Assembly: GCA_946481225.1 (NCBI GenBank)
Contig: CAMLNJ010000232.1
Coordinates: 1-5,704 of the forward strand
Length of the DNA: 5,704 bases
Direction: 5' to 3'
Source of the DNA: an uncultured Verrucomicrobiota bacterium
Lineage (GTDB): Bacteria; Verrucomicrobiota; Verrucomicrobiae; Opitutales; Opitutaceae
In this document: piece after piece, positions 5,106 through 5,704 of the stretch
How the letters are laid out: every line of letters starts with the position of its first letter
Numbering within the stretch: position 1 is the first letter of the stretch
Translations under genes and position numbers: made by a program
Notes under the pieces: model-generated
What the model was told of the DNA's origin: nothing
Databases searched by the model: none
What the model saw: only the letters and a program-made list of their open reading frames with translations

Positions 5106-5704
5106 TCAGGCGGTCTGGTCGATGAAGCGCTTGGTGAGGTTGCCGTAGGCGTCGATTCGGCGGTCGCGGAGGAATGGCCAATGGGTGCGGGTGACGTCGA
5201 CCTTCGAGAGGTCGACGGGGACGATCATGACCTCCTCCTTGTCGACGGAAGCCTTGGCGAGAATCTGGCCGGAGGTGCCGGCGACAAAGGTCTGGCCCCA
5301 GAACTCGAGCCCGTCGCCGCCCACGCCCTCGATGAGCTCGTGCCCGACGCGGTTGATGGCGGCGACGTAGCAGCCGTTGGCCACGGCGTGCGAGCGTTGG
5401 ATGATTTCCCAAGCGCCGTGCTGGTTGACGCCGTATTCGGCTTTCTCCTTCGGGTGCCAGCCGATGGCGGTCGGATAGAAAAGGATCTCGGCGCCCTGCA
5501 TGGCGGTAAGGCGGGCGGCCTCGGGATACCACTGGTCCCAGCAAACGCAGACACCGATGCGGCCGAACTTCGTGTCCCAGGCGCGAAAGCCGGTGTCGCC
5601 GGGGGTGAAGTAGAACTTCTCGTAGAAGAGCGGATCGTCGGGGATGTGCATCTTGCGATACACCCCGAGCACGGAGCCGTCGGCGTCGATGATGACGGCG
5701 GTGT
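5106..5704 (-). CDS. aguB: N-carbamoylputrescine amidase (5' part outside window)
   Basis: Carbon-nitrogen hydrolase (nitrilase superfamily) that splits N-carbamoylputrescine into putrescine, CO2 and ammonia, the step after AguA. The frame is open from position 5704 to the TGA at 5108-5106, giving the last 198 residues of a protein normally near 290-300. The true start, the N-terminal third and the first catalytic Glu are outside. Numbering from the first visible residue: catalytic Lys17 in VYRKMHIPDDPLFYEKFYF (14-32); FGRIGVCVCWDQWYPEAAR (46-64) with nucleophile Cys54; TAIGWHPKEKAEYG (78-91); NRVGHE (117-122); EFWGQTFVAG (133-142); and the C-terminal DLSKVDVTRTHWPFLRDRR (164-182). The DDPLFYEKFYF and WHPKEK-type segments are those of the carbamoylputrescine branch rather than general amidases. 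A GTG at 5672 lies inside the conserved domain and is not a start. It is followed after 2 bases by aguA. Confidence 0.95.
   Translation of the reverse strand, partial: TAVIIDADGSVLGVYRKMHIPDDPLFYEKFYFTPGDTGFRAWDTKFGRIGVCVCWDQWYPEAARLTAMQGAEILFYPTAIGWHPKEKAEYGVNQHGAWEIIQRSHAVANGCYVAAINRVGHELIEGVGGDGLEFWGQTFVAGTSGQILAKASVDKEEVMIVPVDLSKVDVTRTHWPFLRDRRIDAYGNLTKRFIDQTA

Noticed and set aside
3964..5148. Plus-strand open frame of 394 codons opposite aguA
   Set aside because: The translation has no family signature, and the opposite strand carries all catalytic motifs of agmatine deiminase.
5104..5544. Upstream extension of the aguA frame to 5544, which would make a 535-residue protein
   Set aside because: The added part is an Arg/Pro-rich out-of-frame reading of aguB. 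The ATG at 5103, 2 bases after the aguB stop, is the sensible start.
1..5704. Mobile element, CRISPR array, tRNA, rRNA or defence system
   Set aside because: I found no transposase or integrase-like protein, no spaced direct repeats of CRISPR size, and no tRNA-like sequence; coding genes of ordinary families fill nearly all the window.

Overview
This is a GC-rich window (roughly two thirds G+C by eye) from a bacterium, almost fully occupied by seven protein genes, six on the minus strand and one on the plus strand. Two proteins carry clear lipoprotein signal peptides, and the gene set and spacing suit a Gram-negative organism. The combination of a lipid-anchored LivK-type receptor, an AguB-AguA pair followed by a small lipoprotein, and weak ribosome binding sites made me think of Verrucomicrobiota (Opitutaceae-like). 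That is a guess from style; no marker gene here fixes the taxonomy.

Left part (1-2796, minus strand): a branched-chain amino acid type (HAAT family) ABC importer, in transcription order livK (binding protein), livH (permease 1) and livM (permease 2, cut by the left edge). The ATPase genes livG and livF would be expected beyond position 1. livH and livM overlap by 4 bases. livK and livH are separated by 76 bases, most of which is a degenerate 7-base tandem repeat, the most unusual DNA-level signal in the window.

Middle (2797-3374): a 164-base divergent spacer, then cdd, a complete tetrameric-type cytidine deaminase and the only plus-strand gene. Its stop codon overlaps the stop codon of the convergent gene.

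Right part (3371-5704, minus strand): a tightly packed unit aguB-aguA-lipoprotein. AguA (agmatine deiminase) converts agmatine to N-carbamoylputrescine and AguB (N-carbamoylputrescine amidase, 5' end outside the window) converts that to putrescine. Spacings are +2 and -1 bases, so the genes are very likely co-transcribed and translationally coupled, including the uncharacterised lipoprotein.

Overall the window is ordinary nutrient uptake, pyrimidine salvage and polyamine synthesis. I see no mobile element, CRISPR array, RNA gene or obvious new defence or biosynthetic system. The points worth a second look are the heptamer repeat, the lipoprotein tied to the agmatine pathway, the basic N-terminal tail on AguA, and the lipid anchor on LivK.
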